A stretch of 64,000 nucleotides of DNA from Sipunculus nudus (Eukaryota; Annelida; Sipuncula; Golfingiida; Sipunculidae). The stretch covers positions 42,354,714-42,418,713 of the forward strand of contig CM049320.1 in assembly GCA_026874595.1 (NCBI GenBank), in the 5' to 3' direction. Made by a program: the position numbers and the translations under genes. Positions 1-12,327 of this stretch are shown one piece after another; the stretch's first letter is position 1; the number at the start of each line of letters is the position of its first letter. A model generated the notes under the pieces. It was given only the letters and a program-made list of their open reading frames with translations, was not told the DNA's origin and did no database searches.

Positions 1-1425
1 AACTTCGTAAATTAACTTTTTTTCTGCCATAACTTTTTTTAATGAACATTTGCATTTCTTCAACATATTTAAGCGAAATTCTGAGATAACATTAACCAGT
101 CGCGGTGTTGCTATTTGTGCTAAGGTAATCCTAGTGTAGACTCGAGCCCGCTTTTACAGGGGCCTTGACTCGGAGGTGATGGGCTCGGACATGGTCGTGG
201 ACTCTGAGGTCATCAGACAAGATGTTCATGTTCTGATGATTAGACCAGAGTCAATCGAGACCTGTCTGTCTGATGGTACCCCTTAAAATGGCCGTAAGGA
301 GATAAAAACATACAGGTTTCGCCTTTTAGGTGCCCGGATTTGGATTGTTTAGGAAGATGACGTTCTGAATGACAAGCATTGTTCACTAGATTATTTCTGA
401 TCGTGATAGAAGAAAGATGTAGAAGAAAGAAAGATACAGAAACGTGTTTTTATTTTTTATACTCTTTTTAGATAGATTTGGATTCAGGAGTCGGATTCCT
501 AGAGGATTGTATAGGACTCGAACTTCAAAGAACCCGACTCTCCCGGCTTGGACACGCGGACTCAGACTGCATGGGTGCATGGGCTTGATTCTCACGTTTC
601 AGTGCAGTGTTCACTTGGCTCATTCAGTGAGATCTATGAAGCAACGATTACGACTAACGTCTCATTCTTTTCCACAGGTGTCACATATCGAGTGTACACA
701 GAATATCCAGCATCAATTTCTACTGTTGGTGAAGGCCTCTTGGTCGATAGCTGAGCGGTGTAAAGCATACAGCATAGATCATGATGTTTTATTCATCAAT
801 AGTATCATGCAAATTGCTACCGGCCCAGCACTGCGGCGTCACTGATGTAAGGCGTGTGTGTAAACAGGAACACGTTTAGCGGCAGTTTTCTCCTTTAACG
901 TATAAAAGTCAGCTGAGACCAGTCCTACCAAAGACGACACTAAAATTCTTGACATGGATAAACTATTTTCGTAGTTATAAACAGTTATAAATCTCCTCTT
1001 GGCTTATAAGTATCATGTCACCTAGGATAAAACAATTGTGCATTATGTTTGTTTTCTGTCTAATGATACCTGAGGTGTGCCAAAAAAAGAGATTTCCTTA
1101 AAGCCTTATAACTCAGCATGTTGGTAAATGTTCCCGACATCATATTTTTAAATGTCCTTGCATGTTAGTTGAATATCCCACGGGTTATGTGATTGATAGA
1201 TGAGTCGTGCAAGCCACTGGAAAAGACGGTGTTTATCGAAGAGATTATACTCCCTCCGCAGTGCTCGTAAAGTGCATGCATACTCTTTTTACCTCGGGTA
1301 GAAATGAATGCAACCCATAACTAAAGAATAAAGAGTTTACTCTGTATGGGAGAGGTTTTTTAATTTGTTCATTCATACATTTGCATTTACCATTAAGTTT
1401 TCCTGTTGTTTACACAAAGGAAAAG
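1..1425. other. no gene recognised
   Basis: I see no gene or recognisable repeat here. Open frames around 444-845 overlap each other, have no homology I recognise, and end without a convincing splice context. The segment is ordinary AT-rich intergenic sequence as far as I can read it. Confidence 0.4.
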
Positions 1426-1429
1426 GCGG

Positions 1430-1640
1430 CGGTGGGGGGGGGGGGGGGGGGGGGGTTCTTACCCAGGAGGGCAAATGATAAACCTAAAAACAGGTTCCCA
1501 AGTCCGGAAAAGGGAGGGTTCCAGGCCGCAAAATTTTGTCTGAAACCCTTATAAATAGGTTTCGGCGGATGGAAAGATGGGGGGGGGGGGGGGGTCCGGA
1601 CCCCCTGGATCCCCCCACCCGGATCCGATACTGTGTATGA
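1430..1640. repeat. G-rich low-complexity repeat with a palindrome
   Basis: Two poly-G runs (about 1434-1456 and 1579-1595) flank about 120 bases. The second run leads into GGGGGTCCGGACCCCC, a perfect 16-base palindrome, followed by more C-rich sequence. This looks like the G-rich end of a small interspersed element rather than a gene. The lengths of the G-runs are likely to be unreliable in an assembly. Confidence 0.4.
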
Positions 1641-3695
1641 TTGGTGGTCTTTGCAGTGCGGTTTTCTGTATGACTGCTGTTACAACACAAAGTAGACGCT
1701 ATCATTCAAATAAAGATGTCTATTTTGCCGTTTCTGCATGGGCTTTGACACATTTTTTATCTTCAATTGGAATTATGTGTCAAGGTTATTTGGTTAAATG
1801 ATACGAGACAGTTAAAAACGAATGGGGCAATTACTTTATCGCCGGTCAGTCAACTCTACAAACCATCATTTTGCGTTTTTAATATGATTCCAATAGGCGG
1901 AATAAATGTGCTAGCTTAGATGTTATAGAACATAATGACGTTAAGACCTCTTTGCATGGCGAACATTTCCATATGCCTCCACATGAGAACCAGGCTGTAT
2001 TTTTCCCGGAACATGCAGCCATTAACGTAACGTATAATCGCAATAAATATATTAATCACCGTGGCTGTTTTAATATATATGGCAGGGCTGCACACGTCTA
2101 CTTCGCCTATGAACTGTGCCTCGACTGAGCGTCAGGACCCGTGGTTCAGTTGTGTATATAATTCAATATCATACAATATAATATAACGTAGCGTATAATA
2201 TGGCAATGGCTAAATTATTATACCCTTAAATGTATTATTACTGTTTATTTTTACATATATTAACTGTATTAAACTTCTGTTCATGAAGTGGATGGGCTGA
2301 AGAAGTCATGATAACAAATGATAACATAACAAGAGAAGAAAAGAAGTATACAAAAACATAAATTTTGTTCAGAATCAAAAGAAAGATAAGAAATCAGTAT
2401 GAGAAGATAAAAGCGTGCAAAGTTCATAATCCTTACCTGGCGCCATAAATTCATTGAAGCATATAAGAACATAATCCGTGTAGCTCTACCTGGGGTATCT
2501 AATTCAAGTCTCAAGTTGCTCATTAATACATACCGAAAGGGGACACGAGTTCAACTGGGACATAACTACCTAAAAAAACCTCCTGCACCATACGTGTCAA
2601 ACGTAAGTATGGCTTATTTATTCTGGGATTTGATGAGGGTACCGGATTAAACATTATTAAGACGTATATGTGACAGGTCTCGATGAGATTTGCATAAACA
2701 CAATACGTTCAGCTCATTAGTGTTGCCAACAGTCGAGCCAGTCGATTGTTGAAGTAAACAAAGATCAAGGTTTATTTGTCACACAGATATAGTTGTGAAA
2801 TAAATGAGATTTCTCGTGACTAGAGATTAAAAAGGCATTTAGACATTACCACCAAAGGCAAACAGCGTTATGATCAGCCTCATTATTTACTGTTTAAAAC
2901 TGATCTGAGCTGTTCTCTTATGTACATGTAACATAAGACGCAGTAATACAGTAAGCCATTTATGAAAAAAATAATAGCTTTAACATTCGGCCATGATAAT
3001 TTTTTCCTTTTTCGGGACCTGCAAATGATATATAACCGTAAATTTGCCAGCTGAAAGTTGGTCTGTCAATTAAGAAAAATAGGGGAAAGCCTTCCAATCC
3101 CCACTCCCGTTCGATCGGTACGCTCTTTTGTATGTCAGGGCATTATCCGTGTAATTTTGGATCCGTCCTCCTTTTAGGATTTCTGGATCCGAAGCTGATT
3201 ATCATTATATTTTTATTAACAAATATAGGGCAGAATCTGAACCGCGACTACCTACAGTGATTTCCAATCAATTTAATACAACAGAACACACTGGACATAT
3301 TTTACATATAATGTTGCTCTTGTAACCTGAACAGTTCACGGAACTATATATCAGTGTGAAGTTTTCGTTGGGTTCGGATATCCACCTTGATCCGGAAAAC
3401 ATGTTATCCACGGAGAGCAAAAGTTCCCAGCAAAACGATCCCGGTACACGGACTTAGTGTCTAAAAATCACTTATTTTAGACGTTGTTATGGTTGTGTGT
3501 CGGTAAACAGAGTCCTCCTGTGTCTATTAACCATAACCAGACTGCGTGACTAGAGGTCGGATCTTGCACAGGCAAGACAACTAAGTAGAATAAATGTGAA
3601 GGAAGAAACAAAGAAAAAAATTCCTGATGGAAGCTTGGGAAAAAAAATCTCCATTGGTGAAGTTATACGTACAGCCACAAGGTGGCATGTGTCAC
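1641..3695. other. no gene recognised
   Basis: About 2 kb of AT-rich sequence without a supportable coding region, RNA gene or repeat. Short open frames are present but show no family resemblance and no splice-site context. Confidence 0.4.
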
Positions 3696-3699
3696 GACC

Positions 3700-3905
3700 C
3701 ATAATGTAATAACCGGCCCATAAGGTATTAACGGCCCATATTGTAATAAAAACGACCCATTATGTAATAATGGCCTATAATGTAATAAAAACGGCCCATA
3801 TTGTAATAACCATACGCTGCCAATATTGTTATAAAATCGCAGGTGGGTTAAACGGCCCATATTGTAATAAAATCGCAGGTGGGTAAAACGGCCAATAATT
3901 TTATA
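3700..3905 (-). repeat. GGCCCATATTGTAATAA array (copy 1)
   Basis: A degenerate tandem array of about ten units built on the words GGCCCATATTGTAATAA and GACCCATTATGTAATAA. It is the reverse complement of the array at 12885-13140 and related to 7676-7880. Open reading frames across it are artefacts of the repeat. Confidence 0.75.
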
Positions 3906-4605
3906 ATTCAAATTTCATGCAAATTAACTTAGACAATTCAAATATTGACTTCTCGTGACAGGAATGTGTAAGTGAACATACATGTATGAAAAACCACTGG
4001 ATTACATAATAACTATCTGTTTAAAACGGTGACCAAGCTAATATGAGCGCAAATGAATTTTGGTTGGCTGAAAACACCTTAATATTTGTTCTGGGAACAT
4101 TTCTTTTATATATATATATGTAAATTTTTTTGTCAATTTTAACAGATAAAATATACAAAACTCTCATTATCGATACATTTAACAAAACTCTCATTATCGA
4201 TACATTTAAATGTATTTTAATTCTTTTTAAAATATAAATGAAACTTTAAATTTCAGTGCGTTTTGCTCAATGTATCATAGTGAATATTTTATATGATCTC
4301 TCGAAACCTCCCGAGATTTAGAAATTATAAATGTAGGTACTGCTGCAGTTTTTTGGTGCCCATATATGCATTGGTTAAGATGTCTTTGGTCGATATGTAT
4401 AACACGTCGCATAGATTAAGAGCTTTCAACACATGTATTTGAAGTTAAAACCTGGATGCGTCATTCGTGCGATTCAAGAGTGACACTTATACAATTTAAT
4501 TTTACAAAAATAACATTACGCCCAAACAAAAAAACAACAATTTGAAAATGCCGGTTTCTGTGTTCTAAAAGTAGAGCATATATATATAGGGCTCAGAGCG
4601 GGGAG
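3906..4605. other. no gene; short tandem duplication
   Basis: AT-rich sequence with no gene. A 27-base unit beginning ACAAAACTCTCATTATCGAT is present twice in tandem at about 4155-4208. Confidence 0.5.
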
Positions 4606-4607
4606 AT

Positions 4608-4680
4608 TCAGGGGCGTAGCCAGGATTGAGGGAGGGGCCATGATTAGTGGCGGATCCAGAAATTCGAAAGGGGGGGGGGC
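4608..4680 (+). repeat. MITE-like end with GGGGCGTAGCCAGG
   Basis: The words GGGGCGTAGCCAGGATT and, 30 bases on, AGTGGCGGATCCAGAAATT followed by a G-run resemble the ends of widespread small DNA transposons in animals. A related end in opposite orientation (ATCCTGGATTCACGCCTGCA) is at about 13370 and 15440. Boundaries are not defined. Confidence 0.3.
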
Positions 4681-4741
4681 TAATATGCATATATGGGTAT
4701 TATGAAAACTGTTATATATACGTATATATGTAATATATATA

Positions 4742-4742
<1 letters not shown>

Positions 4743-4781
<39 letters not shown>

Positions 4782-4782
4782 C
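4743..4782. repeat. (ATT)n microsatellite
   Basis: About thirteen ATT units immediately after a short TA tract. Confidence 0.85.
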
Positions 4783-5164
4783 ATTACATTTTAATGTATG
4801 AAAATATGATTTTTTTATTCAATTATGAATCATGGTTTCATTTAGGTTAGTAACAGGTTCATGGGGAGGGAATTGGAGGGGGTATCCCCCTCCCATATTT
4901 TGACATTTTTATATGCAATGTAAAGAGGACATTTGGAGGCAATTTTCACCCCAAAAAATGAGGATTTCCTGTTCCTGAAAAACTTTTCCCTTATGTCTTA
5001 ATTTCCGTTATGTAGTCAAACTGTTGAGAGGTTCAATATTTAATATTTATATTTCTTCAAAGTTAGAATATAAAATTTCAATCGTTTCCAACATGTTAAA
5101 GTCAAAGGCGCATAGGCGCATTTACGTTCATAAATTGCAAAATATTATCTTGGTAAACTTTGCA

Positions 5165-5350
5165 TTTTACCGGGTTACATGGTCTCGACAGCACACATGA
5201 CTCCTTAGTGCACGTGCACATATCGCGGGTTCGAGTACCGGCATCACCAGAGGAGCCGTGAGAGTGTTCACGGTCGACCCCAACCGAGGCCTGGTACTTT
5301 GCAGTAGTTCTGCAAGTGTTCATAAATATCCTAATCCTCAACTAATGAGA
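5165..5350 (+). mobile_element. tRNA-derived SINE candidate
   Basis: The word GGGTTCGAGTACC at 5228-5240 matches a polymerase III B box, and the preceding 60 bases could fold as the 5' half of a tRNA, though the A box is weak. An unrelated tail follows (GGCCTGGTACTTTGCAG onwards). This is the usual layout of a tRNA-headed SINE. It could instead be a tRNA pseudogene. Confidence 0.35.
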
Positions 5351-5647
5351 TTTTTCATGGTCCGCCCCCATCCAGGGTGAGCGCTCTGCATAATGGGAAG
5401 GCTGTGCCCCACAGCCGTGTATCACGTTTGTATCACAAACGAACGCAAAATTTGCGAGTTCCTCCATGTTATGATACAGTGGGGATGATTACACACTGCA
5501 GGTGTGGTAGTTACCTGACACCAGGATATGATATAAATGACACTTAACGTGTGCCCTGTCACGTATCCCTAACCGAGATAGATTTATGCAGATGTACAGA
5601 CAGGTTAAGATTAGTTAAAAGAGCGATTACATCAACAAATATATATA

Positions 5648-6915
5648 CAGTGAAGTCTCGTTATAACGGGGTCTGTTGCAACGGATATACAGTGAAGTCT
5701 CGTTATAATGGGGTCCGTTGCAACGGAAAACTCGAGTTACGGACAAATCTCTAGGAAACGAACGAGTGTAAGTTAAAATTGGCATAGATATATCGGAAAA
5801 CAAGAGTTCCGGATCCAAATGGACTTACATGAAACAAACTGAACCTCGCCGATATAGTCAAAATCGTTATAACGAACTTGAGTGGCGGCAGTAAGGTCCA
5901 ACTTTCCCAGTCGTTTCATCTTTGTTAAACCCAGCCGACAATGACAGGCTAATTATTACATGAGAGGGCAGGTTTTCACACCCAGGCAATAGTCAAGTGC
6001 TCATGTCACCGCTGTTTACTCCCTGTCTCGGTTGAGCGCACCTGTGTTCACATCTCAACAGTCTCCGATATCCTGAGCGCAGCAGACAAGTGGTCAGGTG
6101 TCGCCAGCGATTCAAGCGACGTGATCCGATTTCGCGGGGGGGGGGGGGCATGGAGAACTTGAGAAGGCCCTCTTCATGTGGGTTACTAACAAGCAAACAC
6201 ATGGGGCTGCCATCAACGACGAAATGCTCGCTTTGCCAGGCGCCAATTCAGAAAACCAAGGGTCCCCCAAAGAGGGTGACACTTCCTCCGTCCAGACACT
6301 GGAGGCAGACATCAGGAGTCCTGGTATGGAAACGCCACTGGGAGCGGAGCAGTATGCCACTGTCGATTCAGATGCAGTACCCGAAGCCGAGTTGGACGAT
6401 GCAAGTATTCTGTCGATCATAGGAGCAACAGCGGACCAGGAGGAGGATTGTGACATAGACTGAGACGTGAATGATTCGCCGGTCGAACCTGTGAAGAGGG
6501 CTAATGCCAGAGATTGTCTGCAGGCCGCGATCAGGTTCTTCGAACAGCAACCAGACGCCGCGGATAGGGCTAACATACTGGAGAATCTTTGGCATGCCGC
6601 CACAGTGCTGGATTCACCATACGGGTGTAAACAGGCTAGCATTGCGGGTTTTTTTCACTAGAGAATTTATCAACAGATTATGTACTTTAAAGTTGTAAAT
6701 TTTGCTTTGTATATATGTTCATTATGTAATAAACACGTTTTATTTGATTTGAACTTTTTTGTTCTTTTTGGGTGTATGTTCAAATGTGTGCGTGTGTGCT
6801 TTTATCAATTTTTCTGCCATGGAACGTAAACGGCATACTCCGAAATTTCATTACAACGGAAATTCGATTTACGGAACTAATTACCATGGAACAAACATGT
6901 TCACTATAACGAGAC

Positions 6916-6920
<5 letters not shown>
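5648..6920 (+). mobile_element. internally deleted Tigger/pogo-type DNA transposon
   Basis: The left end reads CAGTGAAGTCTCGTTATAAC and the right end reads TATAACGAGACCACTA, its inverted match, both bordered by TA as expected for pogo/Tigger insertion at TA. The left end is present twice in tandem (5648 and 5690, 42 bases apart). Inside lies a remnant transposase reading left to right. Length is about 1.27 kb, far below a full Tigger, so the central DDE region has been lost. The right end abuts a (TA)n microsatellite. Confidence 0.75.
6050..6661 (+). pseudogene. Tigger transposase remnant, DDE domain missing
   Basis: A first frame around 6050-6130 gives STVSDILSAADKW, like the end of the psq helix-turn-helix of Tigger transposases. 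After a poly-G run near 6136-6147, probably a frameshift, a second frame gives LEKALFMWVTNKQTHGAAIN (to about 6216), like the start of the CENP-B helix-turn-helix. It then runs straight into an acidic tail, an in-frame TGA at 6461-6463, and the C-terminal stretch CLQAAIRFFEQQPDAADR, ending at 6659-6661. The two parts on either side of the TGA are in the same frame. The catalytic domain, normally about 200 residues, is absent, so this copy cannot mobilise itself. Confidence 0.7.
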
Positions 6921-6960
<40 letters not shown>

Positions 6961-6980
6961 CATACATACATACATACATG
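6919..6980. repeat. (TA)n(CATA)n microsatellite
   Basis: About 18 TA units followed by several CATA units, directly at the right end of the Tigger element. Confidence 0.9.
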
Positions 6981-7675
6981 CCTTATTCCTTCAATCTCGG
7001 AACCATCCTACAGAGAATGTTTAACTCAGTAGTATAAAAACACTTTTTTCTAAATGGAGCAGGGTGACAGTATTTTGTCTACCTAAAGGATCGACGAACA
7101 ACTATAAAGACATATAAAGACTACCGAACGTCACCGTCTGAGCCACGGAGAGTGCCTTCTAGTAATTATTACAACTGTTTGCACAATCCATGAAAAACCA
7201 GATGTTTGCAATCGCCGAGGGATCGCAAGGGAAGCCTCCCCTCAGCCTTCTCCTTCCTACCCGCCACCCTAGCCCCATCCCCACCCCTCACGGTCAAAAC
7301 GTACCCGCCCCCCCCCCCCCCCCCCCCCCGTTACCCGCAAATGATCGGTAATAGTAAATGCGTGGAAAAGGGCAGGAGTAAAGTTTACTTCGTCAGTCAT
7401 ATGCTATATTGCTATTGTAATATGGCGTGATTATACTAGTTAGTTTAACATGACCGTACGCTAGCGACATCTGGCTTGCGAGTAGGAACTATTATTCCAC
7501 ATGCGTTTGTGACGTATGCACCACGTGATCTCGTGTATAGCAATGGCCGTGGAATAAAGTTTGTGTGAATAACATTTATCTGGCTTTTATTTCCTTCCAT
7601 CTGCTAAATGTACAGCTATTTACTATTTTTGCTAATTACTATTCATAGCATTATGTAAACATTATGATTCGTTAA
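6981..7675. other. no gene; poly-C run
   Basis: Nothing recognised apart from a C-run at about 7307-7329. No coding region is supported. Confidence 0.4.
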
Positions 7676-7880
7676 TACGACTCATATTGTAATAAAGACC
7701 CATATTGTAACAACGGTCAATAATGGTAGTTGAAATTGCCTATTTTGTTGTAAAAACAGCCAATATTATAATTATTGCCAATACTATAATAATAAATGAG
7801 TAACATTGTAATAACTTTACCTCACCTATACTGTAATCAGTATGGTGGGGGCTAAAATTAGCAAAAAGGCCAATATTGTA
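7676..7880 (-). repeat. CCATATTGTAATAA array (copy 2)
   Basis: Degenerate units of the type CCCATATTGTAATAAAGA and GCCAATATTATAATTA repeat through this interval. This is the same family as 3700-3905 and 12885-13140 but more diverged. It lies about 240 bases before a CTGCAG palindrome array, the pairing also seen at 12.2-13.1 kb. Confidence 0.6.
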
Positions 7881-8117
7881 AAAAAATGCAGTTTAGAAGA
7901 TTATATGAAAGATTATGATTATTAAATTCACGTCAAATTTACGTAGACAATATAAATGTTGACTGTTTCACTGGATTTCTCGGACTGCATCTCTTATACT
8001 AATGAGGAACCAAAATGGCTGTCATTTTAGAAGGTATTAATTCTCAAAAGACATATCGCCTGTTAGATTTGGGATTCATTCTTGAGCTTAAACATATGTT
8101 ATTACAACCCAGGTAAA

Positions 8118-8530
8118 AAAAATACTGCAGTATACCGCAGTATTCCTGCAGTTTACAACAGTAATTCTGCAGAATACCACAGTTTACTGCAGTATAACAC
8201 AGTTTACTGTTGTCAACGTGCAGTATGCAAAGAGCTGACTGCAGTAATCCTGCAATATACCACAGTAAACTACAGTATGCCACAGTTTTCTGCGATATAC
8301 CTCAGTTTACTGCACAGTCTGCAGTAAACTAACATCGTGCAAAGAGTAAACTGCAGTCATACTGCAGTATGCTACATTTTACTGCAGTATACCACACTTT
8401 ACTGCAGTCAACTTGGATTATGCACTTTGATTTCAACCGTATTAACAGATGAACTGCAGTATATCTGAGGTATACTGCAGTTTTGCTGCACCTCCTGAGG
8501 TATTACCGAAGTATGCTGCAAAGTTATTGC
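8118..8530. repeat. CTGCAG-based palindrome array (copy 1)
   Basis: About 400 bases made of short palindromic words such as ACTGCAGT and TACTGCAGTA, separated by variable spacers (TACCACAGTTT, AACACAGTTTACTG). The palindromes occur every 10 to 25 bases. It is not a uniform tandem repeat. The second array is at 12163-12850. Confidence 0.75.
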
Positions 8531-8929
8531 AGTATTAATGACTATTATCCACTACACCATTCGCTGTTGTAATAATATATGCATCATGCACAAGATTTTT
8601 TAAAGAAAATCATGTAGACTGATACATTACTCAGTAAAGGGGAGCAGCTGAATGTATTAATTACTTTAATTATATGTTTAAATTTTATGAATTAAATATT
8701 TTATAAATTATATTTCAAATTATTTCACAATACTCGAAATCTCATCTGATTGAAATTGATTTTTTTTCAATCATTATCTGTTAAGAAGATATATATATCA
8801 ACAATTATTTTCAATTATATTAAAAAAGAATTTAAATGTCTAAAGTAGTTTTGATTTATTGGAATAACACAAACGGCTGATTCAGTTACTATAAAAATAT
8901 TTAATTTTATCATGTGCAAAAAAAAAGAA

Positions 8930-9009
<80 letters not shown>

Positions 9010-9525
9010 CTTTATGGAAACAACACTTACATGAATGAATTTTTATGAAAAGTACGTTTCAAAATAACAATAATATTTATAATAATAATAATAATAATTA
9101 TTATTATTATTATAATAACAATGATAATTATGACATATAAAATATGAAAAAAAATGGAATATGTTGCTTAAAATTATATTCAATGTACAATTAATGCTGC
9201 AGAAGCAGAATTTTGTTTGAAATATGAAAAAAAAAATGTATTATATAAAATTATTGAATATAGAAATATTAAACAAAATATGAATTTACCAACAAGAGAT
9301 CATTGTTTAATTTTAATCTATTTATCTTTTTATTTTAAATGAAAATTATATATATTTATTTATCTTTACAATAACATTAACTTAAATTGAATATCAGTGG
9401 TTAATATGTCTAAATTTAAGGAAACCCTTAACTATTCTTCAAAATGTCCGTCTTATTTAACTATCGTTAAATTTAGAAATACAACGTGCATACAATCTTA
9501 CGATATATTTTTACCACTGAAAGGA
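8531..9525. other. very AT-rich, (TA)n and a simple palindrome
   Basis: Contains a (TA)n run at about 8934-9005 and a palindrome of (AAT)n meeting (ATT)n at about 9078-9112. No gene is supported. Confidence 0.6.
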
Positions 9526-9539
9526 CTATTTTGTATGGC

Positions 9540-9821
9540 GTAATCCAAAGTCTCTTTGTATGACGTCACACAGCGCATGGGCCCGCGTAGTGATAAGAAA
9601 TGAGTGCGGGTCATGTCGTCTGCTATGTGTGTGACAGACAGTCGAGGATATTTCGGCCGGTTGAACACAAAGTTCCGTCAAGAAGTTCAAAATTTTATGG
9701 TTTCTACGTACTTTAGACTTCATTTTCACGGAGGGAAAGATTATTATTGGAGTACGCTTTCTCTACAACGTTTGATTAGCTGATAAACGCAGCCAGTTGT
9801 TGGGTCTTCGCGCGCCGACCG
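9540..9821 (+). promoter_or_regulatory. possible promoter / 5' UTR of the small gene
   Basis: This interval is richer in CpG and G+C than its surroundings (for example CTTCGCGCGCCGACC just before the proposed start at 9822), which in an otherwise AT-rich, CpG-poor region suggests a promoter or first exon. No TATA box was identified. The call rests on composition and on the position upstream of the proposed gene. Confidence 0.25.
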
Positions 9822-10923
9822 ATGTCAAGGACGCTGGTTGAATTCCCGGATGTCCGGTGTCCGAAGTCGGTGGTGATGCAAGACGTAAATAAATTGCTAT
9901 GGTGAGCAATGGATTTCTGACAAACTTTGCTGTGTGACCACGAATAATCAAATCTTGCTTTTTTAAATTTCAGGAATGTTACCTTTTCACATGATTCATC
10001 TATTACCAAGAGATTGATGTTAATAATTATCATGTTCATGTACTTCTTGGTTGTTGACTGTTATTTTAATTTTTGACATTTTCTTTTCTTTTATTTGAAT
10101 GACAATGTCATCGTGACTGAAAGGTATTAATAAGTATATACAAATGCATATTTTTTTCGCAGATGCCAACATATGATGTCTTATTGCATTTTTTATTATG
10201 CATAGCCATATGTTACAGATTTTCCAATGTTATTTGTTAATATGCACAATTGGCAACATCGTAACCATATAAAAAAAGAAACATCTTTATACATTATGGT
10301 TTCAGTTTATTTTAATTTACATACCAACAGTACAAGGAAGTTCCATATCTTAAAAAAATAATATGCTTATTTAATTATTTACATTTTGAATATGTTTGAA
10401 AAAAAGTTCAGTTCAGGGCATTTTATCCAAAGGATTCTAGAAAATATTTAAATATAGTTTGTTAACTTTGTTATATAGTATGTTACTTTATATTGTATAT
10501 CATGGTTTGTGTATTTAATATAAATTCCAATGATGGTGGTCAGTTATCATTTGACATTACTGATAACTGAACTGTAATGGTATTACAATTAAATTTTATA
10601 TTAATATAGATTTGTTAATATTTATCAAAGTTGGATATTTGTTTGTTACATGTTAGTTTTTTTTTCAAGTTCATATAAAAAATTAAATATTTCAAAATAT
10701 CTAAAATGAAATTTCTGCTTTATTTAGGTGGAATATACACATGAAAAACAACACCCTCAAGAGATCTCAACCCAACCTCCTATTCAAGCCCTTCACATTT
10801 TTTGTCATTCTGGAGGACACTGCAATGAATGTGCAGGCAAGCAAAGTAAAAATGGCACTGGACCCCATGTTCAAAGCAGTTGATAAGTTTAATAAAGAAT
10901 ACACTCATTATATGGATTCATAG
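9822..10923 (+). CDS. small two-exon gene, unknown function (91 codons)
   Basis: Exon 1 runs 9822-9901 and ends at a strong donor (CTATG then GTGAGC). Exon 2 runs 10728-10923 after a TTTATTTAG acceptor. Joining them keeps the frame: a TGG codon is split across the junction and the frame stays open to TAG at 10921-10923. The product starts MSRTLVEFPDVRCPKSVVMQ, continues through LLWWNIHMKN and LLFKPFTFFVILED, and ends KEYTHYMDS. The first exon lies in a CpG-enriched patch. Residue use looks like a real protein (mixed hydrophobic core, amphipathic C-terminal third), with no signal peptide or clear membrane segment. I do not recognise the family. A further exon within the 826-base intron cannot be excluded. 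Confidence 0.45.
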
Positions 10924-11107
10924 CACAAGTTTGATTTAGTCTGGTATGAGTGACAACCTCACAAGTAACACAGATTTTATGGACAGATATTTCTACTGTG
11001 TTCATTGAAGATTAAGTGATACCAGGAATTATTCTTTATCTTTCAAGACTCCTTTTTTTTCCAAAAGCTGGATTAGTTATGTACTGTTAATTTGATAGGT
11101 TAAAGGG
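10924..11107. other. putative 3' UTR, nothing further seen
   Basis: Follows the stop codon of the small gene. No clear AATAAA polyadenylation signal was found before the next repeat. Confidence 0.3.
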
Positions 11108-11664
11108 GGAGCTGTTAGCTGACTATACGTCACCTGAGCTATAGTCATGGTCTTTTGTCTGTCGTCAGTCTGGCCGTCTTTTAAAACTGTAAGAGTCTAA
11201 GACATACAATTGTTTAATATTCAGATGTGATTATATGACATGCTTGAATATATAATAAGGTGTAAATACTTTGTAGCTTTTCATTCTTATCTATTAAAGT
11301 TAGCTAGATCATGAAAAACACTAGAAACATTCAATCAGGAATACTTGGCAAACTATCATGGGATTTAATTTTTAGCTCAAATGGCCATATATCTAACTGT
11401 TGAGAAATATTATATTTGGTCATTTCTGTGTTTTTGAAATGTATCTTTTCATATAACATTACTTTTCCTTATTGTATCATTAAATGGTTTCATACAACAA
11501 GTTTTACATATTACACTTTGCACATGCAGTGTATACCTAAGTGGCTTGTTTTAACTTGCTTGTCAAATTTGATTGATGCTAATTTGAAAATTGTAAAATA
11601 CAAACTTTTTGCATTTGCTAAAATTTAAAAATTCAGCTGAGCAACATGACTCATGGGTCCTTTG
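11108..11664 (+). mobile_element. F1 family Helitron2/HINE-like element, copy a
   Basis: Short, diverged copy. The 5' end keeps AGCTGACTATACGTCACCTG and CTGAGCTATAG followed by GTCATGGTC and a GTCTGTCGTCAGTC tract. The 3' end keeps TCAGCTGAGCAACATGACTC then ATGGGTCCTTTG. Compared with F1b it lacks most of the internal part. Named F1 here for convenience; orientation is given from 5' hairpin to 3' hairpin. Confidence 0.6.
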
Positions 11665-12162
11665 TACATTTGTATTAAAAATAACCTGTCTAATAATCTA
11701 GGAAACTGGCCATAAAGGAACATGCATCATGGTCAGTGTAATTACAAAACGTAGCTCTAGCCAATAATTTCAGATTATTTTGAAATTTTAACTCAAAGGA
11801 TTTGTACTAAGTTGTAGAAGGTGATGTTTTCACTTTCTGTAATGCATAATATAGTCTTATAAGGCAACTGGCCAATTAACTTTAAAAGAATCAGTTTCAG
11901 TTTGGACAACTTTAGTACTTTTTTTACATTGATTTTAATTACATTGATTTTAATTAACTGATTTAAATAAATCATACCAGCCCTGGTTTATTGTATAACA
12001 CCCTAGTATACTGTTGATCCAAAATAACTGCATGGCTGAGAAACACAACCTTTGTGAATGCACAGCAGAGGAGAAGTGAATATGCAAATGAAGACAAATA
12101 AACTCAAGCCGAAACAAATGAATAGGAGAGAAACACACATTTTTGTATTGTAACGCAATTAT
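11665..12162. other. no gene; local duplicated words
   Basis: AT-rich. ATTGATTTTAATTA is present in tandem at about 11929-11955. No coding region is supported. Confidence 0.4.
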
Positions 12163-12263
12163 ACTGCAGTATTGTATACTGTTGTATATGTACTCCTGCA
12201 GTACTGGACTGAAGTGTTGCAAAGCAGTATGTTAAGTATAAATACTGCAGTATTTATACTGCA

Positions 12264-12327
<64 letters not shown>

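Noticed and set aside
444-845. 133-codon open frame and an overlapping 68-codon frame, possibly an exon with GVTYRVYTEYPAS
   Set aside because: The two frames compete, neither matches a family I recognise, and no consistent splice partners were found.
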